From positions 41,880,610-41,944,609 of the forward strand of contig CM077647.1 of NCBI GenBank assembly GCA_039707465.1: 64,000 bases of DNA. The letters run 5' to 3'. This document shows, in pieces, positions 59,501 to 64,000 of this stretch (position 1 is its first letter; each line of letters starts with the position of its first letter). The translations under genes and the position numbers were made by a program. The stretch is from Rhabdophis nuchalis (taxonomy: Eukaryota > Chordata > Lepidosauria > Squamata > Natricidae). Under the pieces are notes generated by a model that was given only the letters and a program-made list of their open reading frames with translations, was not told where the DNA came from and ran no database searches.

Positions 59501-61411
59501 GTAACAGGAAAGATTATTCTTCTTTGATTAGCCAATTTGTCTTAATTACAAGGTTCTCAAACATGTGCAGCTAAATAAATGAGCAGGAAAACATTTAGGC
59601 AATAGTATTAAAAGCAGCTGAAGCTGCCTCAGCTGTGAACTTGACTGACTTCTGTGTATTTTAATAAAGATTCAGGATGGAGTTCACACATAGATGGTTG
59701 AGGAAATGAGACACTTGTGTGCCAATCATTCCGAAATGGCAGTTTAAATCTGTAATACTACAGTACTTGTGTGACATGTACTAAAACATTTTGAGAAGGT
59801 CACTATGAAGCAAGCAGCCAGCTGTTGGGTTTATCATAGATAAACTCCTACAAAGTGCAGCAGCATTTAATACACCAGTGGAGCATGAAAAAACTGTGCA
59901 AATTAAATTGAGAAGCAGCTGTGGTTGAAGATGTGTATCTTTATATTGAACTCCTCAGGGTGCAATGGTGAGGTTGCATTAAAACATTCTATCAAAAATC
60001 TCCAGCCAAACCCTTGCCTTTTAAGCTAAAATAATTGAAGATAATGTGAAGGTAGTTTATTATTTCCCTTTATTTTCCCACAATTGGTTTTCCTTTGTAA
60101 TAATTCAGTGGGAATTTTAAAAAATTGAAAAGTCCTCATGATCTTCAAAAAATATCTATTTAATGAGTTAACATCTCTATATTTCCACATTTTTTCATAG
60201 AAAGCACAATAACAAGTTGTAACATGGCAAAAATAGTTGTGGATGTAAGAAATTATGTGTAGATTGAAATTATTTTCAATTCTGCTAGGTGCATATTAAC
60301 AAAATCTGATTTAAAATATGCAGACTTGCATAGTGTCCTTGAATATAATTGTTTCATGATTTTACAATATGTATCTATTTTTTAGATGCTGCCAACAGAT
60401 CACACTTATTAGACACAAACGGTTAATCTTCTTGATGGGTTGCAGTCCTTGGGCAAATGTATACAAGAAAAAGCAAAATACAGATGAAGCCTCTGGCATT
60501 GTACAGACGTTAGAACAAGCCTAACATTCTACTGATCGCATAGTTAGATTGTTGAGAAAAGAATACATTTTAACTTGCCAAACAGCCAAGCTGCAGTGAA
60601 TTTACTTTTAAGATTGCATCAGAAATATTTATTTTCAACCTTGAAGAGCCCGATCAAATAAATATGATATAGCAAAAAGGTTAGATAATTGTGATATAAA
60701 TTTCAGTAATCTAATTGTGTCCTTGTGCTTTTAATATTCATCTGAAGTCATGAGGTTTACTGTTTATGGGGGCTTCTAAGCAGAGAGTACCCAGTCAGAA
60801 TATTTTGACAATTGTGCAGTGCTGGTTATCACAATGGAATTTTCATAGGGCTATTCTCAAAAACAATTTGGAAGTTGCAACTTAGAGAAATGTTAAAGAA
60901 GATTTCAATATTTGAAGGAAAGCCTTGTCTGATATATACTTTCCCTAGGATTATAGCCTATCAAGAAAATTTCCCTTTACATCTCAGCAGTATAATCTGT
61001 GAATAGTAAAGAAATAGAATATAGGGCCTTCTTGGCCAGGATGATCCAAAGAAATTCAAGAAGGGTATGTAAAATGCTTCAATTTCATTAATTGTAATTT
61101 AAAACATATTCTTGTGCTATTACTCCAGATTGTAGAAGATACAATTTACAATTGGATCAATACAACATTTTTTTTAATCTTTAATTTTCAGAGGTAAAGA
61201 AACTGATATTTCAATATATGGCACAATTGTCTCTTTCCTTTTACTGTTTTACAGTTGAAAACAAATGTAATAAAATGCACAATATCATTTTTGTTATAGA
61301 TGGGTCCATATTGTTTGTGCACTATATGTTCCCGGAGTGGCATTTGGAGATATTGACAAATTGCGACCAGTAACACTTACAGAAATGAACTATTCCAAGT
61401 ATGGTGCAAAG
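20380..61411 (+). CDS. PHF14: PHF14, PHD finger protein 14 (5' part of gene, residues 1-408)
   Basis: PHF14 is a nuclear chromatin reader. In the family, a PHD1-zinc knuckle-extended PHD2 (PZP) module binds the histone H3 N-terminal tail, and further PHD fingers lie downstream. Five coding exons here join in phase: 20847-20957, 30672-31366, 51670-51814, 55634-55793, 61300-61411, preceded by a 5' exon that supplies the A of the ATG. Together they encode 408 residues without a stop. The protein starts MDRSSKRRQVKPLAASLLEA, as known PHF14 proteins do. Residues 38-269 are acidic and lysine-rich, 290-330 carry PHD1, and the zinc knuckle and the beginning of PHD2 follow. All introns have GT-AG borders. 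The last PHD fingers and the C-terminus lie beyond the window. Identity rests on strong recall of the family sequence. Confidence 0.96.
20381..20390 (+). promoter_or_regulatory. PHF14: Overlapping 5' splice sites GTGAGTAAGT
   Basis: Two consensus donors, GTGAGT (20381) and GTAAGT (20385), overlap by two bases. Either would place an A just before TGGATCG, so both would restore the start codon. Confidence 0.6.
20847..20957 (+). CDS. PHF14: PHF14 exon encoding residues 1-37
   Basis: The acceptor is a strong pyrimidine tract (about 20821-20840) ending CTGCAG at 20841-20846, and the donor is GTAAAT at 20958. The exon begins TGGATCG, the last two bases of the initiator ATG plus Asp-Arg, and encodes DRSSKRRQVKPLAASLLEAL followed by the acidic DYDSSDDSDFKVGDAS. 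It ends with one base of the next Asp codon (phase 1). An upstream ATG at 20762 is in frame but reads through the pyrimidine tract, so it is not the natural start. Confidence 0.95.
21774..22136 (+). mobile_element. TA-flanked MITE (CAGGTTATCCTC family), 363 bp
   Basis: The left end CAGGTTATCCTCAACTTA and the right end on the minus strand CATGTAGTCCTTGACTTA form terminal inverted repeats. TA dinucleotides flank both (21772-21773 and 22137-22138), as for Tc1/mariner-superfamily insertions. The interior includes CGACCACAGTTGAGCCCA. Relatives occur at 45858-45955 and, in reverse, at 52250-52475. No transposase. Confidence 0.8.
24824..24911. repeat. Small hairpin, about 38 bp arms
   Basis: CCCACAGGACCACTGTGGGA in the left arm is matched by the reverse complement in the right arm, with a loop of about 15 bp near 24870. 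Confidence 0.9.
24921..25236. repeat. Large palindrome, about 135 bp arms
   Basis: The left arm starts CCAGGGAGCCTTAGTGCAGG and contains CACTTGGCCAAAGACATG. The right arm repeats this in reverse with few mismatches and ends CCTGCACTAAGGCTCTGG. The loop (about 25045-25095) is C-run and G-run rich. It could form a very stable hairpin RNA or DNA cruciform. Confidence 0.93.
27186..27345 (-). mobile_element. Possible LINE 3' end
   Basis: TTATTTATTTAATAAGCTGC followed by CCCAAGTCCC resembles the reverse complement of a LINE 3' UTR with its tail. No coding part is present and the family is uncertain. Confidence 0.35.
27836..27957 (+). mobile_element. CR1 3' end with AAT microsatellite
   Basis: GCCGCCCCGAGTCCCTTTG and GGGTGCGGGTTACAAATGCG lead into an AAT repeat (27934-27955). 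This is a heavily 5'-truncated CR1. Confidence 0.8.
28632..28655. repeat. GT dinucleotide microsatellite
   Basis: About 12 uninterrupted GT units. Confidence 0.95.
29646..29997. mobile_element. hAT element, 352 bp, perfect 8 bp target duplication
   Basis: The left end CAGAGGTGTCAAACTGAA pairs with minus-strand CAGGGGTGTCAAACTCAA. TTCTAAAA flanks both sides (29638-29645 and 29998-30005). The interior includes GGGCCAGATC and GGCCAAATCTGGCCCAGGGC blocks common to this hAT family. Confidence 0.95.
30672..31366 (+). CDS. PHF14: PHF14 exon encoding residues 38-269, acidic region
   Basis: The acceptor is CAACAG and the donor GTAGAA follows ...AGCAATGAG. The exon opens DSEGSGHGSEDGSKDSGEGS, as the family does, and continues into long Glu and Lys runs. 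It then enters a conserved core, EPKKWNLRRNRPLLDFVSME, and a second acidic run ending LSQSKSNE. The open frame extends through the donor to a stop at 31373 if unspliced. The Glu/Lys segment (residues about 70-145) is low complexity and probably the most variable part of the protein. A role in charge-based nuclear interactions is inference. Confidence 0.96.
33042..33117. repeat. Pyrimidine-rich (CT) simple sequence
   Basis: Imperfect CTCC and TCTC repeats. Confidence 0.85.
34183..34232 (-). mobile_element. Short CR1-type 3' end fragment
   Basis: The minus strand reads GACTTTCAAGGTCCCCTCCA, the classic CR1 3' motif (AGGTCCCTTCCA). Only about 50 bp remain. Confidence 0.45.
34388..34613. mobile_element. 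Tigger/pogo-like MITE, 226 bp, TA-flanked
   Basis: The ends CAGTGATCCCTCGTTTT and CAGTGATCCCTCGTTTT on opposite strands are identical over at least 17 bp. TA flanks both sides (34386-34387 and 34614-34615). The CAGTNGTCCCTCG end is typical of pogo/Tigger elements. No transposase. Confidence 0.93.
35011..35758. mobile_element. Tandem pair of hAT elements (GATGGCGAACC family)
   Basis: The left end is CAGTGATGGCTAACATTT. The right end on the minus strand is CAGTGATGGCTAACCTTT. Near 35355-35380 an inner right end (CAGGTTTGCC) is followed at once by an inner left end (ATGGCAAACCTCTGGCACGC), so two elements appear to adjoin. The outer flanks match poorly as a target duplication. The interior is rich in TGCATGC-type alternations. 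Confidence 0.7.
36226..36259. repeat. ATC/ATT microsatellite
   Basis: CATTATCATTATCATCATC and following CATC units within the old CR1. Confidence 0.9.
36322..36920 (+). mobile_element. Young CR1, 5'-truncated, inserted in old CR1
   Basis: The frame 36328-36756 encodes CTRRLQLVQNAAA, LHELHWLPVAFWVRFKIL and PRGRAFSVTAPALWNDLPPE, the CR1 RT C-terminal region. The 3' UTR ends CACCGCCCTGAGTCCCGAG and GGCGGTATATAAATT with an AAATT/AAATC tail. It is opposite in orientation to the host element. Confidence 0.92.
37019..37322. mobile_element. hAT element, 304 bp, perfect 8 bp target duplication
   Basis: The left end CAGTGGTGAAATC pairs with minus-strand CAGGGGTGAAATC. ATACAGTG flanks both sides (37011-37018 and 37323-37330). 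The duplicated target is part of the old CR1, proving later insertion. Confidence 0.95.
37893..38434. mobile_element. Foldback hAT element, 542 bp (GATGGCGAACC family)
   Basis: The left end CAGTGATGGCGAACCTAT pairs with minus-strand CAGTGATGGCAAACTTTT. Flanks GCCTTTAG (37885-37892) and GCCTATAG (38435-38442) match at 7 of 8. The core is a long inverted repeat centred at 38135 (CTGGAAGTCACTTCCAG) with arms of about 115-140 bp. Confidence 0.93.
39047..40529 (-). mobile_element. Young CR1 with long intact reverse-transcriptase frame
   Basis: One frame of 436 codons (40569-39259) covers FPRHLEEVDYLDPRQSGFRP, FDTIDHGILLHRLGGLG, GVPQGSVLSPLLFNTYMKPL, the catalytic box as YVDD rather than YADD, the thumb region and the C-terminal domain ending FRLAGLG. 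It is 5'-truncated inside RT, as the first residues (VCITHMKSCTSQE) belong to the old CR1 it landed in. The 3' end adjoins a GAATC repeat near 39050 and carries the CR1 GGACTCGAGGCGG-type end. It is probably among the most recent insertions here. Confidence 0.94.
41408..41637. mobile_element. hAT/Charlie-like MITE, 230 bp
   Basis: The left end CAGTGGTTCCCAACCC pairs with the minus-strand right end CCGTGGTTCCCAACAT. Flanks ATCTAGAG (41400-41407) and TTCTAGAG (41638-41645) match at 7 of 8. Confidence 0.92.
42557..44107 (-). mobile_element. L1 LINE insertion with twin-primed 5' inversion
   Basis: The same 20 bp, TTGATTCCTGATATTTTATT, flanks the insertion at 42557-42576 and 44088-44107. The tail (T-rich TTTTA repeats, about 42571-42592) is at the left, so the main part is minus strand. 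The frame 43359-42715 is the L1 ORF2 C-terminus with KCWRC and THMWYKCDKVKKFW-type Cys/His spacing. The part 43562-44087 runs on the opposite strand and encodes the ORF2 segment just before it (ending KLGLNWF). The two halves overlap by about 20 nt (TTGGGTTAAATTGGTTTGA). This is the expected product of twin priming. The protein is truncated and not active. Confidence 0.94.
44880..45336. repeat. GC-rich palindrome, about 210 bp arms
   Basis: The left arm contains GGCTGGGTAGGAGC and CGCGCGGGAGAACGCAGG; the right arm has their reverse complements, with the centre near 45110. Arms differ by several indels. Confidence 0.88.
45364..45857. repeat. Purine-rich GA/GAAA simple-sequence tract
   Basis: About 490 bp of AGAGAG, AAAGAG and finally pure GAAA units (45808-45857), with a CA repeat at 45479-45505. 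Confidence 0.95.
46629..47222. mobile_element. Foldback hAT element, 594 bp (GATGGCGAACC family)
   Basis: The left end CAGTGATGGCGAACCTTT pairs with minus-strand CCGGTATGGCGAACTTGT. Flanks CCCTATAT (46621-46628) and CTCTATAT (47223-47230) match at 7 of 8. The core is an inverted repeat centred near 46932, closely similar to that of 37893-38434. Confidence 0.9.
47440..47570 (+). mobile_element. LINE 3' tail with GAT microsatellite
   Basis: ACCAATTTCATTGTAATTTT and ACAATGACAATAAAGATT lead into a GAT repeat (47528-47560). The same tail in reverse orientation ends the chimeric element at 50270. L2-clade-like; 5'-truncated. Confidence 0.65.
49255..49412 (+). mobile_element. Possible CR1 remnant with CAAA/TAAA microsatellite
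   Basis: GCCCTTGCCCTCTGGAATAG resembles the CR1 PALWN coding motif. A CAAA then TAAA repeat follows (49351-49397). The assignment is weak. Confidence 0.4.
50270..51075 (-). pseudogene. Chimeric retrocopy: COBL-like exons joined to LINE endonuclease and LINE tail
   Basis: Read on the minus strand, three modules follow each other. First, a short GC-rich head (about 51075-51028) includes AAGATGGCGGCGCGC. Second, 51027 to about 50520 reads SVKEKKGLLRFFRTSKK, later IEMKKRRAPPLP and KKKRRAPLPP. The paired KKRRAP motifs after a KEKK-FFR block resemble the cordon-bleu (COBL) family, in which such motifs help bind actin or partners. Third, about 50510-50345 reads CRPFCLPGEIPVVAVTAVCI followed by PPDA, which is LINE (L2/Rex-type) endonuclease, ending in a LINE 3' tail (50345-50270) with AAC repeats. 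Stops and shifts break the frame, with no introns seen. The COBL assignment is from memory of the family and needs a search. Confidence 0.6.
51670..51814 (+). CDS. PHF14: PHF14 exon encoding residues 270-317, start of PHD1
   Basis: The acceptor is a T-run then ATAG and the donor GTAATT. It encodes DSLILEKSQNWSSQKMDHIM, then the first half of PHD finger 1: CCVCLGDN, IIQCDNCG and the zinc-binding His in VHEG. It begins in phase 0 and ends after one base of a Gly codon completed by the next exon. The zinc ligands seen are Cys of CxxC, CDNC and the His, as expected for a C4HC3 finger. Confidence 0.97.
52250..52475 (-). mobile_element. Decayed MITE of the CAGGTTATCCTC family
   Basis: The minus strand matches the 21774-22136 element around ATGGGGATACTG and GGTTATAACCA-like blocks, and the plus strand retains CATGTGATCACCATT. 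Ends are lost. Confidence 0.6.
53597..53625. repeat. GT/GTAT microsatellite
   Basis: GTGTGTGTGTGTATGTGTATG just left of the MITE. Confidence 0.9.
53641..54166. mobile_element. MITE with GTATTTTTCGGAG ends and internal tandem units
   Basis: The left end GAGTATTTTTCGGAGTATG and the minus-strand right end GTATTTTTCAGTGTGTATAA are the same family as 24229-26297. The interior contains about three degenerate copies of a roughly 115 bp unit (from about 53735, 53870 and 53980), each with GGCATGCATAGCCTTTAGG or a variant; the last is inverted near 54030. Confidence 0.75.
54519..54828. mobile_element. hAT element of the GATGGCGAACC family, decayed left end
   Basis: The right end on the minus strand is CAGTGATGGCAAACCTTT. 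The left end is CGAGATATCGAACCTATGGC, a mutated form of CAGTGATGGCGAACC, followed by the family GGCACGCGTGCCAGAGGTGG. No convincing target duplication. Confidence 0.8.
54975..54992. repeat. TA dinucleotide repeat
   Basis: Nine TA units adjoining the SINE tail. Confidence 0.9.
54990..55160 (-). mobile_element. tRNA-derived SINE-like element
   Basis: On the minus strand an A-box-like GATAGCTCAAGGCATAGA (from about 55144) is followed at tRNA-like distance by a B-box-like AGTTCAAATCCCAGTAG (about 55094). Then a non-tRNA body includes GGCTAACAAGCCTGAAATGG. The family is not identified and may differ from Sauria. The 5' boundary is approximate. Confidence 0.5.
55161..55520. repeat. Unclassified interspersed repeat candidate
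   Basis: GTGTGAAAATTTGGTGCCGA and TACTTTCTGAGATTAGCTGC resemble a motif I have seen repeatedly in reptile DNA, but I cannot name the family. No coding frame. Confidence 0.35.
55634..55793 (+). CDS. PHF14: PHF14 exon encoding residues 318-370, end of PHD1 and zinc knuckle
   Basis: The acceptor is TTTGCAG and the donor GTTAGT. It encodes GCYGVDGESDSIMSSASENS, then EPWFCDACKCG, which supplies the last Cys pair of PHD1, then SPSCELCPNQDGIFKETDAG, the zinc knuckle between the two PHD fingers. It ends after two bases of an Arg codon. Sequence appears highly conserved relative to the family as remembered. Confidence 0.97.
56440..56690 (-). repeat. Unclassified interspersed repeat candidate
   Basis: The minus strand reads CACTTCCTTCTAGCACTGAT and CCCCAAGCTCAGAGAGCACC, a motif common in reptile repeats. 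The short frame 56660-56445 is not a known protein. Confidence 0.35.
56690..57540 (+). mobile_element. Probable L1-like 3' region
   Basis: Broken frames rich in Lys and Glu are followed by a pyrimidine tract (57370-57480) and TTTAATAAAAGCATTG then an A-run, a polyadenylation signal with tail. This fits an old L1 3' end, but no diagnostic domain is visible. Confidence 0.4.
61300..61411 (+). CDS. PHF14: PHF14 exon encoding residues 371-408, start of PHD2
   Basis: The acceptor is TTATAG and the donor GTAATA. It completes the Arg codon, then encodes WVHIVCALYVPGVAFGDIDK and LRPVTLTEMNYSKYGAK, the opening of the extended PHD2 with its WVHxxC zinc-binding motif. It ends in phase 0. The next exon lies outside the window. 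Confidence 0.97.
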
Positions 61412-61607
61412 GTAATATCAAAATAGATATTTTACTAACATGTAGACTGCCATTATGTATTTATTTTGTTTGCTTCTACTCATTGCAACTAAATATTCAA
61501 AATGTAATGTAGATCAATATAATTTTTTTAATTATTATAAACCATATTTATGCATAGAGACAAGAAACAATGTAATTATTATTCATCGTTATTATGATCT
61601 CATATAT

Positions 61608-61765
61608 TGTTATATAGAATAGAGTAGAGTAGAGCAGAACAGAGCAGAGCTGGAAGGGACCTTGGAGGTCTTCTTGTCCACTCCCCTTCTCAAGCAGGAG
61701 AACCTTCGATATACTATTTCAGATAAGTAGCTGTCTAGTCTCTCCTTAAAAACCTCCAGTTTTCA
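61608..61765 (-). mobile_element. CR1 3' end with GAATA/GAGTA tail
   Basis: The minus strand reads GACCTCCAAGGTCCCTTCCA, preceded by AAGACTAG-type coding remnants and followed by a tail of TATTCTA and CTACTCT units (61615-61645). It is of the avian/old CR1 type, similar to 34925-41340. Confidence 0.85.
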
Positions 61766-62091
61766 GTGATGGAATGCCAGGGGTGGGTTCCTGCCAGTTT
61801 TAACCAGTTTGCTAGAAGAGGTTGCACAAATGGAGCGTGCCATATAGAACCAGTTGATGGAACGTCCCCTTGTTTGCTCACCCCTGGGTCCCGCTCATCC
61901 GGTTGCCGCCATGCCTCTAAAAGCCCTATAGAGAGCCCTTGTAAACCCAAACCCCTTTAGCCCCAAAAGCCGCTTCTTGACAAAGAAGCCTAAGCAAAGG
62001 AGGACTGGGCAGAGGAAGGGGGAAACCCTAGCAAGGGCTGCTGGAACTGCATTGCCCCACTGGGTTTAAGGACTCCTGTCCCTTGTGACGT

Positions 62092-62200
62092 GCTTTGCAG
62101 CCACCAGAGCCCTGCACAGACCTCTTTGGCGTGCTGGGAGGAATCCTTCCTCCCCAGAACCAGGTTGCCCAAAGAGGTCTGTGCAAGGCTCCGGTGGCTG
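62092..62200. repeat. Hairpin, about 50 bp arms, third arm near 62350
   Basis: GCACAGACCTCTTTGG in the left arm is matched by CCAAAGAGGTCTGTGC in the right arm, with outer blocks GCAGCCACC and GGTGGCTGC. A diverged further arm lies at about 62345-62420. Confidence 0.88.
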
Positions 62201-62493
62201 CAAAGTGCAGCACGAGGGACAGAAATCCCCAAACCCAGCGGGGCAACGCACCTCCAGCAGTAGCAGTAGTTTCCCCCTTCCTCCGCCCAGCTCTCCCCCT
62301 CCTCTTTTTCTTAGGCTCCCCGCTGGGTTCGGGGACTTCCGCCCCTCGTGTTGTGCTCTGCAGCTGCCAGAGCCCTGAATGGACCTCTTCAGGGTGTTGG
62401 CTGGGCGACCTGGTTCTGGGGATTTTCCCCCTCCCCAAAAGACCACCTGCCCATCTCTCCAGATCTTGCGGCTTTTTCAGGATTTGACGCTTC

Positions 62494-62800
62494 TCTTGAC
62501 GATCTAGAAAACCTGCGAGTTTGCTTTAGGAGGGGGGGCAGATGGGCATCACTTCCCCCTGCTCCTCTCCCTGGGCACCTGCAGCCTCAGAACCTGCAGC
62601 TTTAAACCAGGCCTTTGCATAGTAAAGAAAATGTTATCACCAGCATGAGAACTTCTTAATTGCCTTTACTGTGCAAGTTGCTGCAGGCTCTGAGGCTCCA
62701 GGTGCCCAGGGATTGGGGGGGGGGGATGCTGCCCATCTGTCACCTCCCAAAGCAACCTTGCAGGTTTTCAAGATCCTCTGCAGAGGTGTTTTTAAAAAAG
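62494..62800. repeat. Palindromic core shared with 4127-4485
   Basis: The left arm (about 62494-62630) has GAAAACCTGCGAGTTTGC and the right arm (about 62668-62800) has GCAACCTTGCAGGTTTTC. The outer ends contain CTCCCTGGGCACCTGCAGCC and its counterpart. Confidence 0.85.
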
Positions 62801-63369
62801 AAAATGGTCTTTTTGGGGGGGGTGAACGGGCTGTGCATGGAGGAGTCGGTGACCGGGGCACCCTGAAGCAGTGCCAGCCAGCATATCCCTTAAGAAGGGC
62901 CCCATGGGTGGCAGCGCCGTGCCCACCTCCACCCTGCCCACCACCCAGCAACACGCCCTTGCCACCTCCTCAGGCCGGGGGGGCAGACAACAGAGGGGGC
63001 GCTGCCCAACTGGCCCTCCCTCAGCAGCAGCAGCGAGTTCCACAATGTTACCTTCAAGGTAAGCGGCAGCTGCTGGTGCCACTTGGCCAGGACAGCAGGG
63101 CTAGCCCGGCGCCCACCCAGCCAACGCTTGGCGGGCAGGCAGGTGGAGGGTTGCCCTGGCCCGAATAGCAGCTGGTGACAACTTCCCTCCTGTTCCTTCT
63201 TCTGCGTGCAATGCTGCCTTGTCTTTGACAGCTACCTCGCTTCCAATTGGGGGGTAGGGGAGAAATCCTCTGCATGAATCTCCCTCAATTGGAAGGAGGA
63301 AGCTCTGCTGTGTCTGGAGCCCATCTGCTGGGGAAGAGACCCCCCCTCGTGTTCCTTGTCTTCCTGGAT

Positions 63370-63994
63370 TAGGCTCCAGACCAACAAAGCCTACTCCTTC
63401 TTTTTAACCAGGCAATCTTTCCTAAGACATAAAAAAGAACCTTAATTGCAGGCTCAACAAAAGAAGCTGGAAATAGATACTGAAGACAGGAAGCTGAAAC
63501 CTGAGACTGGAGAATAACCTTTTCTGTCCCCTTACCAGCCCATCCAGGAAGATGAGGAACGTGTGGGGATCCCTCCCCCATGGATGGGCTCCGGACCAGC
63601 AGAGTCTTATCCTTTTTAGCCAGACAATCTTTTTAACCAGGCAATCTTCAACAGGCGATCTTCGGCTGCTGCACAAGGCCACTGGCATGCGCTGCCTTCT
63701 CTCTGATAGCCGCCTGGTTAAAAAGAAGGACGAGGCTCCGCTGGTCCAGAGCCCATCTGCAGGGGAAGGGATTCCCCTCGCGTCGCTTGTCTTCCCAGAT
63801 GGGCTGGTAAGGGGACAAAAAAGATTGTTCTCCAGTCCCAGGTTTCAGCTTCCCAGCTTCAGTATCTCTTTCCCGCTTCTTTTATTGAGCCTGCAATTAA
63901 GGTTCTTTTTTATGTCTTAGGAAAGATTGCCTGGTTAAAAAAAGATAGCCGCCTAGTTAAAAAGGAAGACAAGGCTCTGTGGGTCCAGAGCCCA
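63370..63994. repeat. Large inverted repeat, about 160-190 bp arms
   Basis: The left arm (about 63402-63560) contains AGGCAATCTTTCCTAAGACA and the right arm (about 63783-63944) its reverse complement, with similar flanking AAGGAAGACAAGG/CCTTC blocks extending to both limits. The spacer of about 220 bp contains a further partial repeat of GGGCTCCGGACCAGCAGAG. Confidence 0.88.
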
Positions 63995-64000
63995 GTCGTG

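Larger units (their letters stand above)
55794..61299 (+). other. PHF14: PHF14 intron 5
   Basis: A 5.5 kb intron, donor GTTAGT and acceptor GTTATAG. Apart from a possible repeat (56440-56690) and an L1-like 3' end (56690-57540), I see no genes or mobile-element ends in 55800-56430 or 57545-61290. Confidence 0.85.
61412..64000 (+). other. PHF14: PHF14 intron 6 (partial)
   Basis: Donor GTAATA. The intron continues past the window edge and contains a CR1 3' end and a large hAT-like foldback element. 61412-61605 shows nothing recognised. Confidence 0.85.
61779..64000. mobile_element. Large hAT-like foldback element, right end outside window
   Basis: The left end CAGGGGTGGGTTCCTGCC matches the 2699-5906 element family. 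The interior shares a palindrome with that element (62494-62800 versus 4127-4485) and carries two more (62092-62200 and 63370-63994). GC content is far above the flanking intron. No transposase frame is recognised. The right terminus lies beyond 64000. Confidence 0.65.

Overview
The window is vertebrate nuclear DNA, almost certainly from a squamate reptile and probably a snake. Evidence: spliced exons of a conserved vertebrate gene, an AT-rich background with GC-rich transposon islands, a Sauria-type tRNA SINE, CR1 LINEs of two ages (one with a GAATA-repeat tail of the kind described in snake genomes), L1 and L2/Rex-like LINEs, and many non-autonomous hAT elements. The species call is inference from repeat content.

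Only one host gene is recognised: PHF14 (PHD finger protein 14), on the + strand. A CpG-rich promoter region lies near 19.96-20.56 kb. Five coding exons follow at 20847-20957, 30672-31366, 51670-51814, 55634-55793 and 61300-61411. All phases agree, and together they encode residues 1-408: the acidic N-terminus, the first PHD finger, the zinc knuckle and the start of the second (extended) PHD. The rest of the gene lies beyond the right edge. The start codon appears to be split by an intron: a 5' exon ending in A joins an exon that begins TGGATCG.

Layout: 1-19.9 kb is intergenic and holds an L2/Rex-like LINE, a 3.2 kb hAT-like foldback element, a solo endogenous-retrovirus LTR, a Sauria SINE, a Ty3/gypsy fragment and a nest of CR1 insertions. 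Intron 2 (20.96-30.67 kb) holds TA-flanked MITEs and hAT elements with large palindromes. Intron 3 (31.37-51.67 kb) is the repeat-richest part: a decayed, nearly complete CR1 (34.9-41.3 kb) serves as a target for at least five younger insertions, followed by a twin-primed (5'-inverted) L1 with a 20 bp target duplication, several hAT elements, and a chimera of a COBL-like gene fragment with LINE endonuclease and LINE 3' tail. Introns 4-6 are repeat-poorer until a second large hAT-like foldback element begins at 61.78 kb and runs to the window edge.

Apart from PHF14, nothing looks like a functional host gene. Most long open frames are LINE reverse transcriptase or low-complexity shadows. The most notable points are the split PHF14 start codon, the COBL/LINE chimera, the twin-primed L1, and the recurring pattern of non-autonomous hAT elements built around GC-rich hairpins.
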